This document shows, in pieces, positions 1 through 9,781 of a stretch of DNA of 64,000 nucleotides. Under the pieces are notes generated by a model. The model was not told where the DNA came from. It made no database searches and saw only the letters and a list, made by a program, of their open reading frames with translations. Made by a program: the position numbers and the translations under genes. Within the stretch, counting starts at the first letter, position 1; each line of letters starts with the position of its first letter. The stretch lies in contig JAWKMZ010000003.1 of the NCBI GenBank assembly GCA_041391965.1, positions 372,001-436,000 of the forward strand, given 5' to 3'. The stretch is from JAWKMZ01 sp041391965 (GTDB taxonomy: Bacteria; Bacteroidota; Bacteroidia; Flavobacteriales; Flavobacteriaceae).

Positions 1-273
1 TAACGTTTTAGCCTGATTTTCGGCAAAGTTTAAGTAGTCTCTCATGTCAGTGATTGCATACCATGACGAACGATTATCAGGTCGTTTCACAATAGAATCA
101 CTTATCAACTGATGTCTTGTATCAAAAGCATGGTCTAATGTTTTTGCTTCAGAAGGTGTTATTAAGCCCTTTGGAGCAACAATAGGAATGCCTACAACAT
201 TAGTACAACAATAAAAATAGGTGACCAAAACGCCTATGGCAAATCCTATTATTAATAATCCTAATTTTCTCAT
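1..273 (-). CDS. Membrane-anchored protein of unknown function (3' part outside window)
   Basis: An open frame starts at an ATG (complement of 271-273) and runs without a stop through the left edge, giving 91 codons. The N-terminus is a single hydrophobic segment (about residues 4-22) followed by two cysteines (YCC), so it is either a signal anchor or an uncleaved signal sequence. The visible soluble part has a run of polar residues with RPDNRSSWYAITDMRDY near the edge. I do not recognise a named family. It is on the same strand as yifB, 75 nt downstream of the yifB stop, so it could be read from the same transcript. The function is unknown and the C-terminus is not visible. Confidence 0.6.
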   Translation of the reverse strand, partial: MRKLGLLIIGFAIGVLVTYFYCCTNVVGIPIVAPKGLITPSEAKTLDHAFDTRHQLISDSIVKRPDNRSSWYAITDMRDYLNFAENQAKTL

Positions 274-348
274 AAGGTTGGTTTTAATTAATTAATTAAT
301 CGTTTAAATGTATAAAAATAATTTTAGGCGTAGCTTTTTTATTACAAA

Positions 349-1887
349 TTATCCCAACCAACCTTCTCTATCTAAGCTTCTGTATTGAATGGCTTCACTA
401 ATATGTGAACCATTAATTGAGTCAACACCTTCTATATCAGCAATGGTTCTTGCTACTTTTAAAATTCGATCATACGCTCTTGCAGAAAGATTAAGACGTT
501 CCATTGCTACTTTAAGCAATTGTAGTGAAGCATCATCCAATTTACAAAACTCTCGAATTAGTTTACTGTTCATTTGTGCATTATAGTGGATGTTTTCAAA
601 AGCTTCAAACCGCTTACTCTGAATTTCTCTTGACGCTATGACACGTTTTCTAATATCAATAGATGCTTCACCTTTACGCTCATCAGACAGTTTTTCAAAA
701 GGCACAGGAGTCACTTCTATATGAATGTCAATTCGGTCTAAAAGTGGTCCAGAAATCTTACTTAAATAGCGTTGCATTTCATGAGGCGATGAAGTAGTTG
801 GCGCATTTGGATCATTAAAATAACCACTCGGACTCGGATTCATGCTTGCCACCAACATAAATGATGAGGGATAGGTCACAGAAAATTTTGCTCTTGAAAT
901 GGTGACTTCTCTATCTTCTAAGGGTTGTCGCATCACTTCCAAAACTTCGCGTTTAAATTCTGGTAATTCGTCTAAAAACAACACACCATTATGCGATAAG
1001 GATATTTCTCCTGGTTGTGGATAACTTCCGCCACCAACAAGGGCAACGTTTGAAATTGTATGATGAGGGCTTCTAAAAGGACGTTGTGCCATCAAACCTG
1101 TGTGTTCTTTAACGCGTCCAGCAACCGAATGTATTTTGGTGGTTTCCAGCGCTTCTCTGATAGTCATTGGCGGCAAAATACTCGGTAAGCGTTTGGCAAG
1201 CATCGTTTTTCCTGCTCCTGGAGGACCAATTAGAATAATATTATGTCCTCCTGCTGCAGCAATTTCCATACAGCGTTTGATGGATTCTTGACCTTTGACA
1301 TCCGAAAAATCAAATTCTGGATATTCTAAATTTTTATAAAACTCTTCTCTAACATTAATAACCGTACGTTCTAAAGGCATATCAACATCAAAATAATCGA
1401 TGACTTGCTTAATATTTTCAACACCATAAACCTCTAAATCACTAACTATAGCTGCTTCTTTTGCGTTTTGAGCTGGCAAAATAACCCCTTTAAAACCTTC
1501 TTCTTTGGCTTTTATAGCAATTGGTAATGCACCTTTTATGGGTTGCAGATTGCCATCTAAAGACAATTCGCCCATAATTAAAAAATCTTCTAAATTATCT
1601 GCTTTAATTTGATTGGAAGCTGCTAAAATTCCTATAGCCAACGTCAAATCGTATGAAGAGCCTTCTTTGCGCAAATCGGCAGGAGACATATTGATAATCA
1701 ACTTTTTGCCTGGAATTTTATACCCATTATTTTGAAGCGCTGCTGCAATCCTGAAATTGCTTTCTTTAATAGCATTGTCAGGCAGTCCAACTAAATGGTA
1801 ACCAATACCTGTATCAACGTTCACTTCAACCGTTATAGTGGTGGCTTCCACTCCAAAAACAGCACTTCCAAATACTTTTTTGAGCAT
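349..1887 (-). CDS. comM: YifB/ComM family Mg-chelatase-like AAA+ ATPase
   Basis: This 512-residue protein has the full YifB/ComM layout: an N-terminal Lon-protease-like S5 fold (about 1-170), a Mg-chelatase ChlI-type AAA+ core and a small C-terminal helical domain. The Walker A motif GPPGAGKT is near residue 221, and the LFLDELPEF stretch carries Walker B. ComM-type proteins are hexameric helicases that promote branch migration during integration of transformed DNA in naturally competent bacteria. Whether this organism is competent is not shown here, since no other competence genes are in the window. The length is normal for the family. It is the last complete gene of the leftward run, 42 nt after the YheT hydrolase. 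Confidence 0.93.
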   Translation of the reverse strand: MLKKVFGSAVFGVEATTITVEVNVDTGIGYHLVGLPDNAIKESNFRIAAALQNNGYKIPGKKLIINMSPADLRKEGSSYDLTLAIGILAASNQIKADNLEDFLIMGELSLDGNLQPIKGALPIAIKAKEEGFKGVILPAQNAKEAAIVSDLEVYGVENIKQVIDYFDVDMPLERTVINVREEFYKNLEYPEFDFSDVKGQESIKRCMEIAAAGGHNIILIGPPGAGKTMLAKRLPSILPPMTIREALETTKIHSVAGRVKEHTGLMAQRPFRSPHHTISNVALVGGGSYPQPGEISLSHNGVLFLDELPEFKREVLEVMRQPLEDREVTISRAKFSVTYPSSFMLVASMNPSPSGYFNDPNAPTTSSPHEMQRYLSKISGPLLDRIDIHIEVTPVPFEKLSDERKGEASIDIRKRVIASREIQSKRFEAFENIHYNAQMNSKLIREFCKLDDASLQLLKVAMERLNLSARAYDRILKVARTIADIEGVDSINGSHISEAIQYRSLDREGWLG

Positions 1888-1929
1888 ATTTAATTGGTTT
1901 GTTTAAATGTAAGAAAAAATTGGTATGAA

Positions 1930-2889
1930 TTACAACGCGTTAATAAACTCTAAAGCACGTTTTTCATTATAATAGACGTTTTTTTTATCTACAAACCCAA
2001 CATGACCTCCATGTTTGGGCATTTCTAAGTGAAGATGCGAATTTTGTTTTGCTTCTGTAATAGGATAACATTCTGCTGACAAAAATGAGTCGTTAAGCGC
2101 ATTGATAATGAGTGTTGGAATTTTAATATGTTGAAGATATTGCAGACTGCTACTTTTTTCATAATAATCTAAAGCATTTGCAAACCCATGAGCTTTTGAA
2201 GTATAGACCTCATCAAAATCCATTAAAATTTTAATTTGTTTAATCTCTGCTTTAGTAATTTGCTCAGGGAATTTTGACAATTTCTGTTTTAATCGGTTAA
2301 CCAGATGTCTTTTAAAACGAATAGCGTATAGCTTGTTTTTTATCGTATGCAATTCTAAAGCCGCTCCATATAAAAAACAAGGTACAGAAACTGCAATGGC
2401 TGCTTTTATTTGAGAAGGAATTATAGCACTTTCACCCAAATATTTTAGTATCATATTGCCACCAAGACTAAAGCCTTTGATATAAATAGCAGTATATTTT
2501 TTAGCATCCAAAATATGCTGAATAACCTCTTTCAAATCTTCCGTAGCACCAGAATGATACGAACGAAATTTTAAGTTATCTTCACCGCTACAACCTCTAA
2601 AATTTACAGCAACAGCATCAATAAGATTGTTATTGAAGAGTTTTGCTGTTCCTGTCATATAAGGTCGTTGTGCATCGCCTTCCAAACCATGAAGTAAGAT
2701 GATGAGTTTATTGGTTTTTTCTTTAGAATGACTCCAATCTAAATCCAAAAAATCACCATCAGAAAGTGTGATACGCTCTCTACTTTGATCAATATGATTG
2801 ACTTTCCTAATTAATCCAGAATAGATTGTAGAAATAAATCCATTTCTAAAAAAATAAGGTGCCTTGTAGCTTGATTGGAGTAGTGGCAT
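1930..2889 (-). CDS. YheT-family alpha/beta hydrolase
   Basis: This 319-residue alpha/beta hydrolase belongs to the YheT/EMB8 (UPF0017) family. The nucleophile elbow reads GFSLGGN, an oxyanion-side LHGLEGD occurs near residue 67, and the catalytic-histidine region KHGGHVGF lies near the C-terminus. Family members act on carboxylic esters or lipids, but the substrate is unknown. Its ATG overlaps the preA stop by one base (TAATG), so it is translationally coupled to the pyrimidine degradation cluster. No role in pyrimidine breakdown is known for the family, and the coupling may simply reflect operon packing. The size and motifs are intact. Confidence 0.88.
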   Translation of the reverse strand: MPLLQSSYKAPYFFRNGFISTIYSGLIRKVNHIDQSRERITLSDGDFLDLDWSHSKEKTNKLIILLHGLEGDAQRPYMTGTAKLFNNNLIDAVAVNFRGCSGEDNLKFRSYHSGATEDLKEVIQHILDAKKYTAIYIKGFSLGGNMILKYLGESAIIPSQIKAAIAVSVPCFLYGAALELHTIKNKLYAIRFKRHLVNRLKQKLSKFPEQITKAEIKQIKILMDFDEVYTSKAHGFANALDYYEKSSSLQYLQHIKIPTLIINALNDSFLSAECYPITEAKQNSHLHLEMPKHGGHVGFVDKKNVYYNEKRALEFINAL

Positions 2890-4223
2890 TATCTTTTAGA
2901 CTTCAAAGCATCAGATGGTTTAGGCACAAAATGATGTTTTCCTCCTGCTCTATCATCATTAAATGTAACAGGAATATCATTATTAAGAGTGCGCTCATTC
3001 CATGTTAGGTTTTGAGTACCATCATCACGTTTTACCATGGTAATACAGTCTTCTACAGGACAAACTAAAGAACATAAATTACAACCAACACAATTTTCTT
3101 CAATAATACTCGGAATTCTAACGTTTAAATCATCAGACAACGCAATGGCTTGGTGTGCGCCATCATCACAAGCAATATAACACAAATCGCAACCAATACA
3201 TTTATCTTTATTAATTTCGGCAACTACTTTATGTTTTAAATTTAAATGTTTCCATTCAGTCACATTTGGTAAGGCTTTGCCTGAAAAATCATAAATTGTT
3301 GTATAGTTTTTTTCTTCCATAAACTGACGCAAACCAGCTTCCATTTCGCGCACAATACCAAATCCATAGTGCATTGCTGCTGTACATACTTGAACTGAAG
3401 TTGCTCCAAGTAACATAAATTCTACAACATCACGCCAAGTTTCAATACCTCCAATACCAGAAATTGGTACTTTATTAATTTCTGGATGTTTTGCCAAATC
3501 TTTGAGCATGTTCATGGCAATGGGCTTTACTGCAGGACCACAATAGCCTCCATTGGTTCCTTTACCACCAACAACTGGATAAGGTGCATAACTGTCCAAA
3601 TCGATGCCAACAATACTTTTGATGGTGTTGATGAGCGAAATAGCATCGGTTCCACCTTGTACAGCTGCCAAACCTGGATACACAATTTCAGAAATATTAG
3701 GTGTCAATTTTGTAATTACTGGAATAGTTGCGGTTTCTTTTACCCAACCTACAATAGTTTTAAGCACTTCGGGTTCTTGACCAACCGCTGAACCCATGCC
3801 TCGTTCGCACATGCCATGTGGACAACCAAAATTGAGTTCAATCCCATCGGCTCCAGCGTTTTCAACATCTTTGATAATTTGTTCCCATTCGGCTCTTGTC
3901 TCGACCATTAAAGACGCAATAACCGCATGATTTGGAAAATATTTTTTGACTTCTTCAATTTCGCGAAGATTATCTGCTAAAGGTCGATCGGTTATTAATT
4001 CGATATTATTGAAACCCATCATTTTGGTGTTTCTATAATTTACAGAACCATAACGACTTGATACATTAACTACAGGAACACCAAGGGTTTTCCATACAGC
4101 GCCTCCCCAGCCAGCTTCAAACGCTTTCATAATTTGATAACCTGAATTTGTTGGTGGTGCTGATGCTAACCAAAATGGGTTAGGCGATTTTATTCCTGCG
4201 AAATTTATGGATAAGTCTATCAT
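2889..4223 (-). CDS. preA: NAD-dependent dihydropyrimidine dehydrogenase subunit PreA
   Basis: PreA is the catalytic half of dihydropyrimidine dehydrogenase, which reduces uracil and thymine to the 5,6-dihydro forms. The 444-residue protein has an FMN-binding dihydroorotate-dehydrogenase-type barrel (about 1-310; ELNFGCPHG and the SGIGGIETW phosphate-binding loop are visible). A C-terminal two-[4Fe-4S] ferredoxin module follows, with CIGCDLCYIAC near 342-352 and CVGCNLCSLVC near 377-388. It works with PreT, encoded 117 nt upstream on the same strand. Length and cysteine count are complete. The family also includes archaeal and mammalian-like fusions, but the split PreA/PreT form seen here is the bacterial NAD-linked type. 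Confidence 0.95.
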   Translation of the reverse strand: MIDLSINFAGIKSPNPFWLASAPPTNSGYQIMKAFEAGWGGAVWKTLGVPVVNVSSRYGSVNYRNTKMMGFNNIELITDRPLADNLREIEEVKKYFPNHAVIASLMVETRAEWEQIIKDVENAGADGIELNFGCPHGMCERGMGSAVGQEPEVLKTIVGWVKETATIPVITKLTPNISEIVYPGLAAVQGGTDAISLINTIKSIVGIDLDSYAPYPVVGGKGTNGGYCGPAVKPIAMNMLKDLAKHPEINKVPISGIGGIETWRDVVEFMLLGATSVQVCTAAMHYGFGIVREMEAGLRQFMEEKNYTTIYDFSGKALPNVTEWKHLNLKHKVVAEINKDKCIGCDLCYIACDDGAHQAIALSDDLNVRIPSIIEENCVGCNLCSLVCPVEDCITMVKRDDGTQNLTWNERTLNNDIPVTFNDDRAGGKHHFVPKPSDALKSKR

Positions 4224-4340
4224 TTGATTTTTGATTTTTGATTTATGGTTTTATGGAATACTGATTATGCTGATTGCTTTTGGTATTCACAAATTAGATG
4301 CGTTTAAAAATTATAATATATCACAAAAAAATAGTGTTTT

Positions 4341-5672
4341 TTATTTTTCATTCTTCATTATATAATTATTCATTCCAATAGCTGCCATTTTTCCATCATA
4401 AGCTGCATTGACCACTTCTGCACCACCATTAATGGCATCACCTCCTGCAAAATACTTTGGATTTGAGGATTGAAAAGCATCATTGACTTTTATTATAGTC
4501 TTAGCATCTAACTCTAAACCGTCTATAAGGTTGTATAGATGTCCTTGTTTTGCTTGACCTGTGGCTTTTATGACTAAGTCGCATCGCACAATAAAGGTGT
4601 TGTTCATGTTGGTTTGCAATTTTCCTTCAATAAGTTCAGTTTTAGCAAATTTGACTCCTTCTACGTTCTCATTTCCAATGATTTCTAATGGTGTTACATG
4701 AAATAAGCTATCCACGCCTGCGCTTATGGCTAAATCATACTCAAAACCATAGGCTCCCATATGCTCTTTTGAATTTCTATAAGCCAGCACTATTTTTTTT
4801 GCTCCCATTCTTGCTGATTCTGATGCTGCATCCATAGCGGTATTTCCGCCTCCTAAAACCACTACCTTTTGAGGGACTTTCATTTTATGCTGTTTTTCAC
4901 GTAATGCTTCAATAAATTCAACAGCTCCTATAACATTGTTTTTATCTTCTCCTTTTAATCCTAAAGTTTTTGTATTTCCTAAACCTACTCCTAAAAAAAT
5001 AGCTTCATAATTTTGCTCTAAATCTTTTAATTGTGATTTTGAAGTGATTGCGGAATTATATTTAATGTTGAATCCTAAATGCTTCTGAAGGTATCCTATT
5101 TCTTTTAAAGCTTCTTCATTTGTGATTTTATAAGGTGCTACACCATGAACTGTCAATCCTGAAGGCATTGATTTAGCTTCAAAAACATCTACTTCATAAC
5201 CTAAAGTTCGCGCTTCACATGCAAAAGCAATTCCGGCAGGACCAGAACCTATAACTGCCACTTTTTTACCGTTGGGTTTACCTGCTTTAAAAATTGATTT
5301 ATTTGCATCAATAGTTTTGTTAGTGGCATAATTTTGAAGTCTCCCAATTTGAAGTGGAAGAACATCTTGATGATTATACACACAAGCACCTTCACACAAA
5401 ACTCCAGTTGGACACACCACACCACAAGCATTGCCCAACCAATTAGAATCAAATATCGTTTTTGAAGCACCAGTTACATTATTTGTGTGGATTTGCTTAA
5501 TAAACAACGGTATATCAATATGCGTAGGACAAGCCTGAACGCAAGGTGCATCGTAACAAAATAAACATCGAGATGCCTCATAATACGCTTCGGTATCATT
5601 CATCAATGGTTTTTTTTGCTTGAAATTCTTTTTGAATTCTGCTTCTGTATTTGGTCTTTTGTATTCTGCCAT
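4341..5672 (-). CDS. preT: NAD-dependent dihydropyrimidine dehydrogenase subunit PreT
   Basis: PreT is the electron-input subunit that oxidises NADH and passes electrons to PreA. The 443-residue protein begins with an adrenodoxin-reductase-linked Fe-S module whose cysteines are at 36, 39, 44 and 48 (CLFCYDAPCVQAC). An FAD-binding Rossmann motif follows (GSGPAG, about 142-147), then the NAD-binding GGGNTAMDAA (about 275) and a C-terminal FAD motif (AGGDAINGGAEVV). The start is 3 nt after the stop of the nitrilase gene, indicating tight operon coupling. A glutamate synthase small-chain homologue would look similar, but the adjacent preA makes PreT the better call. Confidence 0.94.
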   Translation of the reverse strand: MAEYKRPNTEAEFKKNFKQKKPLMNDTEAYYEASRCLFCYDAPCVQACPTHIDIPLFIKQIHTNNVTGASKTIFDSNWLGNACGVVCPTGVLCEGACVYNHQDVLPLQIGRLQNYATNKTIDANKSIFKAGKPNGKKVAVIGSGPAGIAFACEARTLGYEVDVFEAKSMPSGLTVHGVAPYKITNEEALKEIGYLQKHLGFNIKYNSAITSKSQLKDLEQNYEAIFLGVGLGNTKTLGLKGEDKNNVIGAVEFIEALREKQHKMKVPQKVVVLGGGNTAMDAASESARMGAKKIVLAYRNSKEHMGAYGFEYDLAISAGVDSLFHVTPLEIIGNENVEGVKFAKTELIEGKLQTNMNNTFIVRCDLVIKATGQAKQGHLYNLIDGLELDAKTIIKVNDAFQSSNPKYFAGGDAINGGAEVVNAAYDGKMAAIGMNNYIMKNEK

Positions 5673-5675
5673 CGT

Positions 5676-6542
5676 TTAAAGTTCTGTTAATCTTCCGTAA
5701 GTTTCTGGTCGTCTATCTCTATAAAATTGCCATGTAGAACGTACTTCATCTATCAAATCCAAATCAAATTCTGCAACCAACAATTCATCATCATCTCTTG
5801 ACGCTTGAGAAAATATTTGTCCGCGAGGATCCACAAAATAAGATTGTCCATAAAACTTCCCAAGATTCCAAGGTTTTTCTTCGCCAACTCGATTGATACA
5901 GCCCATAAAATAACCATTGGCTGCGGCATGTGCTGGTTGCTCTAACTTCCATAAGTATTCGCTTAATCCGGCTACCGTTGCAGAAGGATTGTACACAATT
6001 TCGGCGCCATTTAAACCCAAAGCTCTTGCGCCATCAGGAAAATGTCTATCATAGCAAATGTATACGCCTACTTTAGCATATTTGGTTTGAAACACGGGAT
6101 AGCCTAAGTTACCAGGTTTAAAGAAGAATTTTTCCCAAAACCCAGTAGTATGCGGAATATGATTTTTTCTGTATTTTCCTAAATAAGTTCCATCAGCATC
6201 AATAACTGCTGCTGTATTATACAAAACACCTGGTTGTTCTTTTTCATAAATTGGCACAATAATGACCATATTGTGTTTCTTAGCCAAAACTTGCATTTTT
6301 TCAGTCGTTGGACCAGGAACGGATTCTGCAGATTCATACCATTTTTTATCCTGTCCAGGACAAAAATAAGGTGTGTTAAAAATTTCTTGTAAGCACAAAA
6401 TTTGAACTCCTTGCTTTCCTGCTTCTTCAATATATGGAATATGTTTGTTGTACATTGCATCCATAATTTCCTTAATGGTTCCTTCACCTTCCGTCATTGG
6501 AAGACTCATTTGTATCAATCCTGATTTTACTTTTCTTGGCAT
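5676..6542 (-). CDS. Nitrilase-superfamily amidase, probable beta-ureidopropionase
   Basis: This 288-residue carbon-nitrogen hydrolase has the catalytic triad Glu53 (CLQEIF), Lys126 (KYRKNHIP) and Cys163 (YICYDRHF), plus a second conserved Glu in the C-terminal half. Beta-ureidopropionase converts N-carbamoyl-beta-alanine, or N-carbamoyl-beta-aminoisobutyrate, to the amino acid plus CO2 and ammonia. By sequence alone it could be an N-carbamoylputrescine amidase, which shares the fold. I choose ureidopropionase from position: it sits between hydA (upstream) and preT (3 nt downstream) in an otherwise complete pyrimidine catabolic set. A 152-nt AT-rich gap separates it from hydA. Confidence 0.85.
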   Translation of the reverse strand: MPRKVKSGLIQMSLPMTEGEGTIKEIMDAMYNKHIPYIEEAGKQGVQILCLQEIFNTPYFCPGQDKKWYESAESVPGPTTEKMQVLAKKHNMVIIVPIYEKEQPGVLYNTAAVIDADGTYLGKYRKNHIPHTTGFWEKFFFKPGNLGYPVFQTKYAKVGVYICYDRHFPDGARALGLNGAEIVYNPSATVAGLSEYLWKLEQPAHAAANGYFMGCINRVGEEKPWNLGKFYGQSYFVDPRGQIFSQASRDDDELLVAEFDLDLIDEVRSTWQFYRDRRPETYGRLTEL

Positions 6543-6694
6543 AATTGTTTAATTTTATAGAACGCTGATTTTTTTTATGATTAAATATGATTTATCTCTC
6601 ACAAAGACGCAGAGTTCAAAGTTTTTGAAAAATTAATTATTTGTTCTTCTTATACTTTATATTCATTTAAGTTCTTGGTTCTTTATTCTTTTCT

Positions 6695-8080
6695 TTAAAT
6701 AACAATTTTTGATGTTTTTCCTCGCGGAATAAATTGTCCATGTCCCGCTTTGAGTTTGCACGTTTCATTTTCAATTGCCACTTGCCCTCTTAAAATTACA
6801 GTTTCTGTTTTCCCTGTAATTTTCATACCTTCATATGCTGAATAATCACAATTCATATGATGTGTTTTTACTGAAATGGTATGTTCTTTTTTAGGATTAA
6901 AGATGACAATATCTGCATCACTTCCTATAGCGATTGTGCCTTTTCTGGGATACATTCCAAAAATTTTTGCTGCATTTGTTGAACTCACTTCAACATATTT
7001 GGTCAACGATATTTTTTCTTTAGTAACACCTTCTGAAAATAACAATTCCATACGATGTTCTATAGCTGGATGACCATTTGGAATTTTTGAAAAATCATCT
7101 TTACCCATCAATTTTTGTTCCCATAAAAACGGACAATGATCGGTTCCAACTACCTGAACTAATCCTTGATTGATACCTGACCACAAAGCGATTTGGTCTT
7201 TCTTTTCACGCAAAGGCGGACTCATAACCCATTTAGCACCTTCAAAATCGTTTTTATATAATGAAGCATCTAAAACCAAATATTGCGTACAGGTTTCAAC
7301 AAATACTTTTTGATTGCGTAGTGTGGCTTTTCGAACTGCGTTTAAAGCACCTTCACAAGTCATATGTACAATATAACCTGGACAATCTGTATAATGCAAC
7401 ATATCAGCAAAACGTGCTGACGCTTCTGCCTCAGTAACTTCAGGTTGTGATAAATAATGGTATAAAGGTGATAAGTTGCCTTCTGCTTTATTTTTTGCAA
7501 TTAATGAATCAATCATATCGCCATTAGTGGCATGAACAGTGACTAAACCACCATGTTTTTTAACCACTTTCATAAGTTGCACCATTTGGCCATCATCAAT
7601 CATCAACGCACCTTTATAAGCCATAAATGTTTTAAAGGATATGATGCCTTCTTCTTCAATCATTTGCACCACTTCTTTAGCAACATCGTCGTTAAAATCG
7701 GTGACTGCCATGTGATATGAATAATCTCCAATAGCTTTTCCTTTTGATTTACCTTGCCAAGTTTTTAAGGCATTGTGCAAGGTATCGCCTTGTGTTTGCA
7801 AGATAAAATCGATAACCATTGTGGTGCCTCCATGCAAAGCTGCACGTGTTCCAGTTTCATAATCATCGCTAGAATGTGTTCCCATAAAAGGCATATCGAG
7901 ATGTACATGTGGATCAATACCTCCAGGAAAAACGAGCTTATTTGTTGCATCGATAATTGTATGAGCAGTGTATTTTAAATCCTTACCAATGGCAACAATT
8001 TTTTCGCCTTCTGTGTAAACATCAGCAATATAACTTTCGGAAGCCGTTACCACACGACCATTTTTAATTAAAATTGACAT
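6695..8080 (-). CDS. hydA: Dihydropyrimidinase (D-hydantoinase family)
   Basis: This 461-residue cyclic amidohydrolase opens dihydrouracil or dihydrothymine to the N-carbamoyl amino acid. The binuclear zinc site is visible as His58/His60 (DPHVHLDMP), the carboxylated lysine Lys150 (SFKTFMAYKG), His near 183 (VTVHATNGD), His near 239 (YIVHMTCE) and the Asp loop GTDHCPF. The C-terminal KXGHGQFIPRGK-like tail is typical of the family. The gene starts 3 nt after the NCS1 transporter stop, so uptake and ring opening are probably co-translated. Allantoinase and phenylhydantoinase are relatives, but the pyrimidine context supports dihydropyrimidinase. Confidence 0.94.
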   Translation of the reverse strand: MSILIKNGRVVTASESYIADVYTEGEKIVAIGKDLKYTAHTIIDATNKLVFPGGIDPHVHLDMPFMGTHSSDDYETGTRAALHGGTTMVIDFILQTQGDTLHNALKTWQGKSKGKAIGDYSYHMAVTDFNDDVAKEVVQMIEEEGIISFKTFMAYKGALMIDDGQMVQLMKVVKKHGGLVTVHATNGDMIDSLIAKNKAEGNLSPLYHYLSQPEVTEAEASARFADMLHYTDCPGYIVHMTCEGALNAVRKATLRNQKVFVETCTQYLVLDASLYKNDFEGAKWVMSPPLREKKDQIALWSGINQGLVQVVGTDHCPFLWEQKLMGKDDFSKIPNGHPAIEHRMELLFSEGVTKEKISLTKYVEVSSTNAAKIFGMYPRKGTIAIGSDADIVIFNPKKEHTISVKTHHMNCDYSAYEGMKITGKTETVILRGQVAIENETCKLKAGHGQFIPRGKTSKIVI

Positions 8081-8083
8081 GAC

Positions 8084-9781
8084 TTAAATATTAGTTTTAA
8101 ATGATGATTTCTTGTTTTTCATTAACAAAACATACAATCCGAACGAAATGATGAATCCTGTAAACCATGATAGTGAATACAAGAAATTCAAACTTGGAAT
8201 CCAATAACCTACTAATGCCAAAAACACACCTACAAAAAGGGCTATCATCGCTGCTTTATTAAATCCTGTTTTGTTATAAGAATACATCCCGTCTTCTTTA
8301 TACAATTCAGCAAGTGCAATGTTTTTTTTTCTGATGATGAAATAATCTGCAATTAAAATTCCTAAAACAGGACCTAACAAGCCGCTCACAAAGACTAAAA
8401 ATCCAGAAATTTCATTTAACAACCACCAAGGTAAAATTAGTATTCCAATAATTCCTGTGATGGTGCCTCCTGTTTTAAAACTGATTCTTTTTGGCCATAA
8501 ATTTGAAAACGCATTAGAAGGTGCAATCACATTGGCTGCAATATTAGTGCTCAAAGTAGCAATGAGCATAAAAATTTGTGCCACAATAACCACGACTGGG
8601 TTTTTAAATTTTGCGATGAGTGACACTGGGTCCCAAGGTGCATCATCAGCAATTAATATCTCTTTAAAATTAATGATTGCAGCACAGGTTACAAAAATTC
8701 CGACAAATGAGTAGAGCATCATGGTTGCTGGGAGCCCAATAAATTGTCCTGCCACTTGGTCTTTTTGGGTTGACGCGTAACGTGTAATATCTGCAATGCT
8801 TATAGACATAGTTGCCCAAAAACCAACCATAGCTGTCAACCAAAGTAGATAGCTCCAAAGTTTAGCTTTTGAAGTTGAACTTGAATTTATCAGATTTGCG
8901 GTCACAATACTTGATAACACAGGTGTTACACCATTTGTGTTTCTAAATTGTACTTGTACGTTTTCTGGGTTTGAAATTGCTATCGGATTGCTTGTTAAAG
9001 GATTCCAACTGGAGTTTTTATCAGAAATAATAGTATATTCTGTAGCTTTAATATTGCCTTCTTTATCGTGTAAAGCATTCAAATTCAAATAATATTGATG
9101 ATTTGTTTTAGTGATGGTTGCTGACGTTTTTTCAAGTTGAATACTTTGGTCCAATACTACTGAAAATCCTTCTGCTTTAGTATAACTCCAATATATGAGA
9201 ATCAATCCCATAATAATCAAGATTGGAGCTGAATAGGTTTCAAGCCATTTGATGCTTTCGGTGCCTTTCCAAATAAAATACATATTGATAATCCAAAAAA
9301 TTCCGAAGCCTATAAACTTACCAATAGACAATCCTAATTCTCCTGTAGAACCTGTAATTGCATTAAAAATGGCATAAATTGCTAAGCCACCAATCCATGT
9401 TTGCACACCAAACCAACCACAAGCAATAATCCCTCTGGTTACAGATGCCAAATGCACGCCTTTTGTCCCAAAAGCGGCACGACCAATTACAGGAAACGGA
9501 ATACCATATTTTACGCCAGCATGACCATTTAAAACCATTGGAATGGTAATAATTAAATTAGCTAAACCAATAATAATTAGTGCTTCATACCAATTTAAAC
9601 CTGTTTTTATCATGTATGACGCTAAGAGATATGTAGGAATACAAACAGCCATTCCAACCCAAATTGCAGCAAGATGCCATTTACTCCAAGTTCTGTTTTC
9701 TTTAGAAACAGGAGCTAAATCTTCACTATATAATGGTGAATTTGAAACGTTTTCTTGTAATTCTACGATGTCTTTACTCAT
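8084..9781 (-). CDS. NCS1-family nucleobase:cation symporter with a large loop insertion
   Basis: This 565-residue NCS1 (Mhp1/PucI-like) transporter has about 12 membrane segments and is expected to import uracil, thymine or another nucleobase or hydantoin. The core is recognisable: an N-terminal cytoplasmic tail, GxKYGIPFPVIGRAAFG around 89-105, and GFWATMSISIADITRYA around 320-336. Family members usually have about 480-500 residues. The excess here lies in one place, residues about 213-305, a hydrophilic Asn/Ser/Thr-rich stretch between helices 5 and 6. By Mhp1 topology that loop faces the periplasm. The start codon overlaps the aminotransferase stop (TAATG). The substrate is inferred from neighbours only. 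Confidence 0.9.
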   Translation of the reverse strand: MSKDIVELQENVSNSPLYSEDLAPVSKENRTWSKWHLAAIWVGMAVCIPTYLLASYMIKTGLNWYEALIIIGLANLIITIPMVLNGHAGVKYGIPFPVIGRAAFGTKGVHLASVTRGIIACGWFGVQTWIGGLAIYAIFNAITGSTGELGLSIGKFIGFGIFWIINMYFIWKGTESIKWLETYSAPILIIMGLILIYWSYTKAEGFSVVLDQSIQLEKTSATITKTNHQYYLNLNALHDKEGNIKATEYTIISDKNSSWNPLTSNPIAISNPENVQVQFRNTNGVTPVLSSIVTANLINSSSTSKAKLWSYLLWLTAMVGFWATMSISIADITRYASTQKDQVAGQFIGLPATMMLYSFVGIFVTCAAIINFKEILIADDAPWDPVSLIAKFKNPVVVIVAQIFMLIATLSTNIAANVIAPSNAFSNLWPKRISFKTGGTITGIIGILILPWWLLNEISGFLVFVSGLLGPVLGILIADYFIIRKKNIALAELYKEDGMYSYNKTGFNKAAMIALFVGVFLALVGYWIPSLNFLYSLSWFTGFIISFGLYVLLMKNKKSSFKTNI

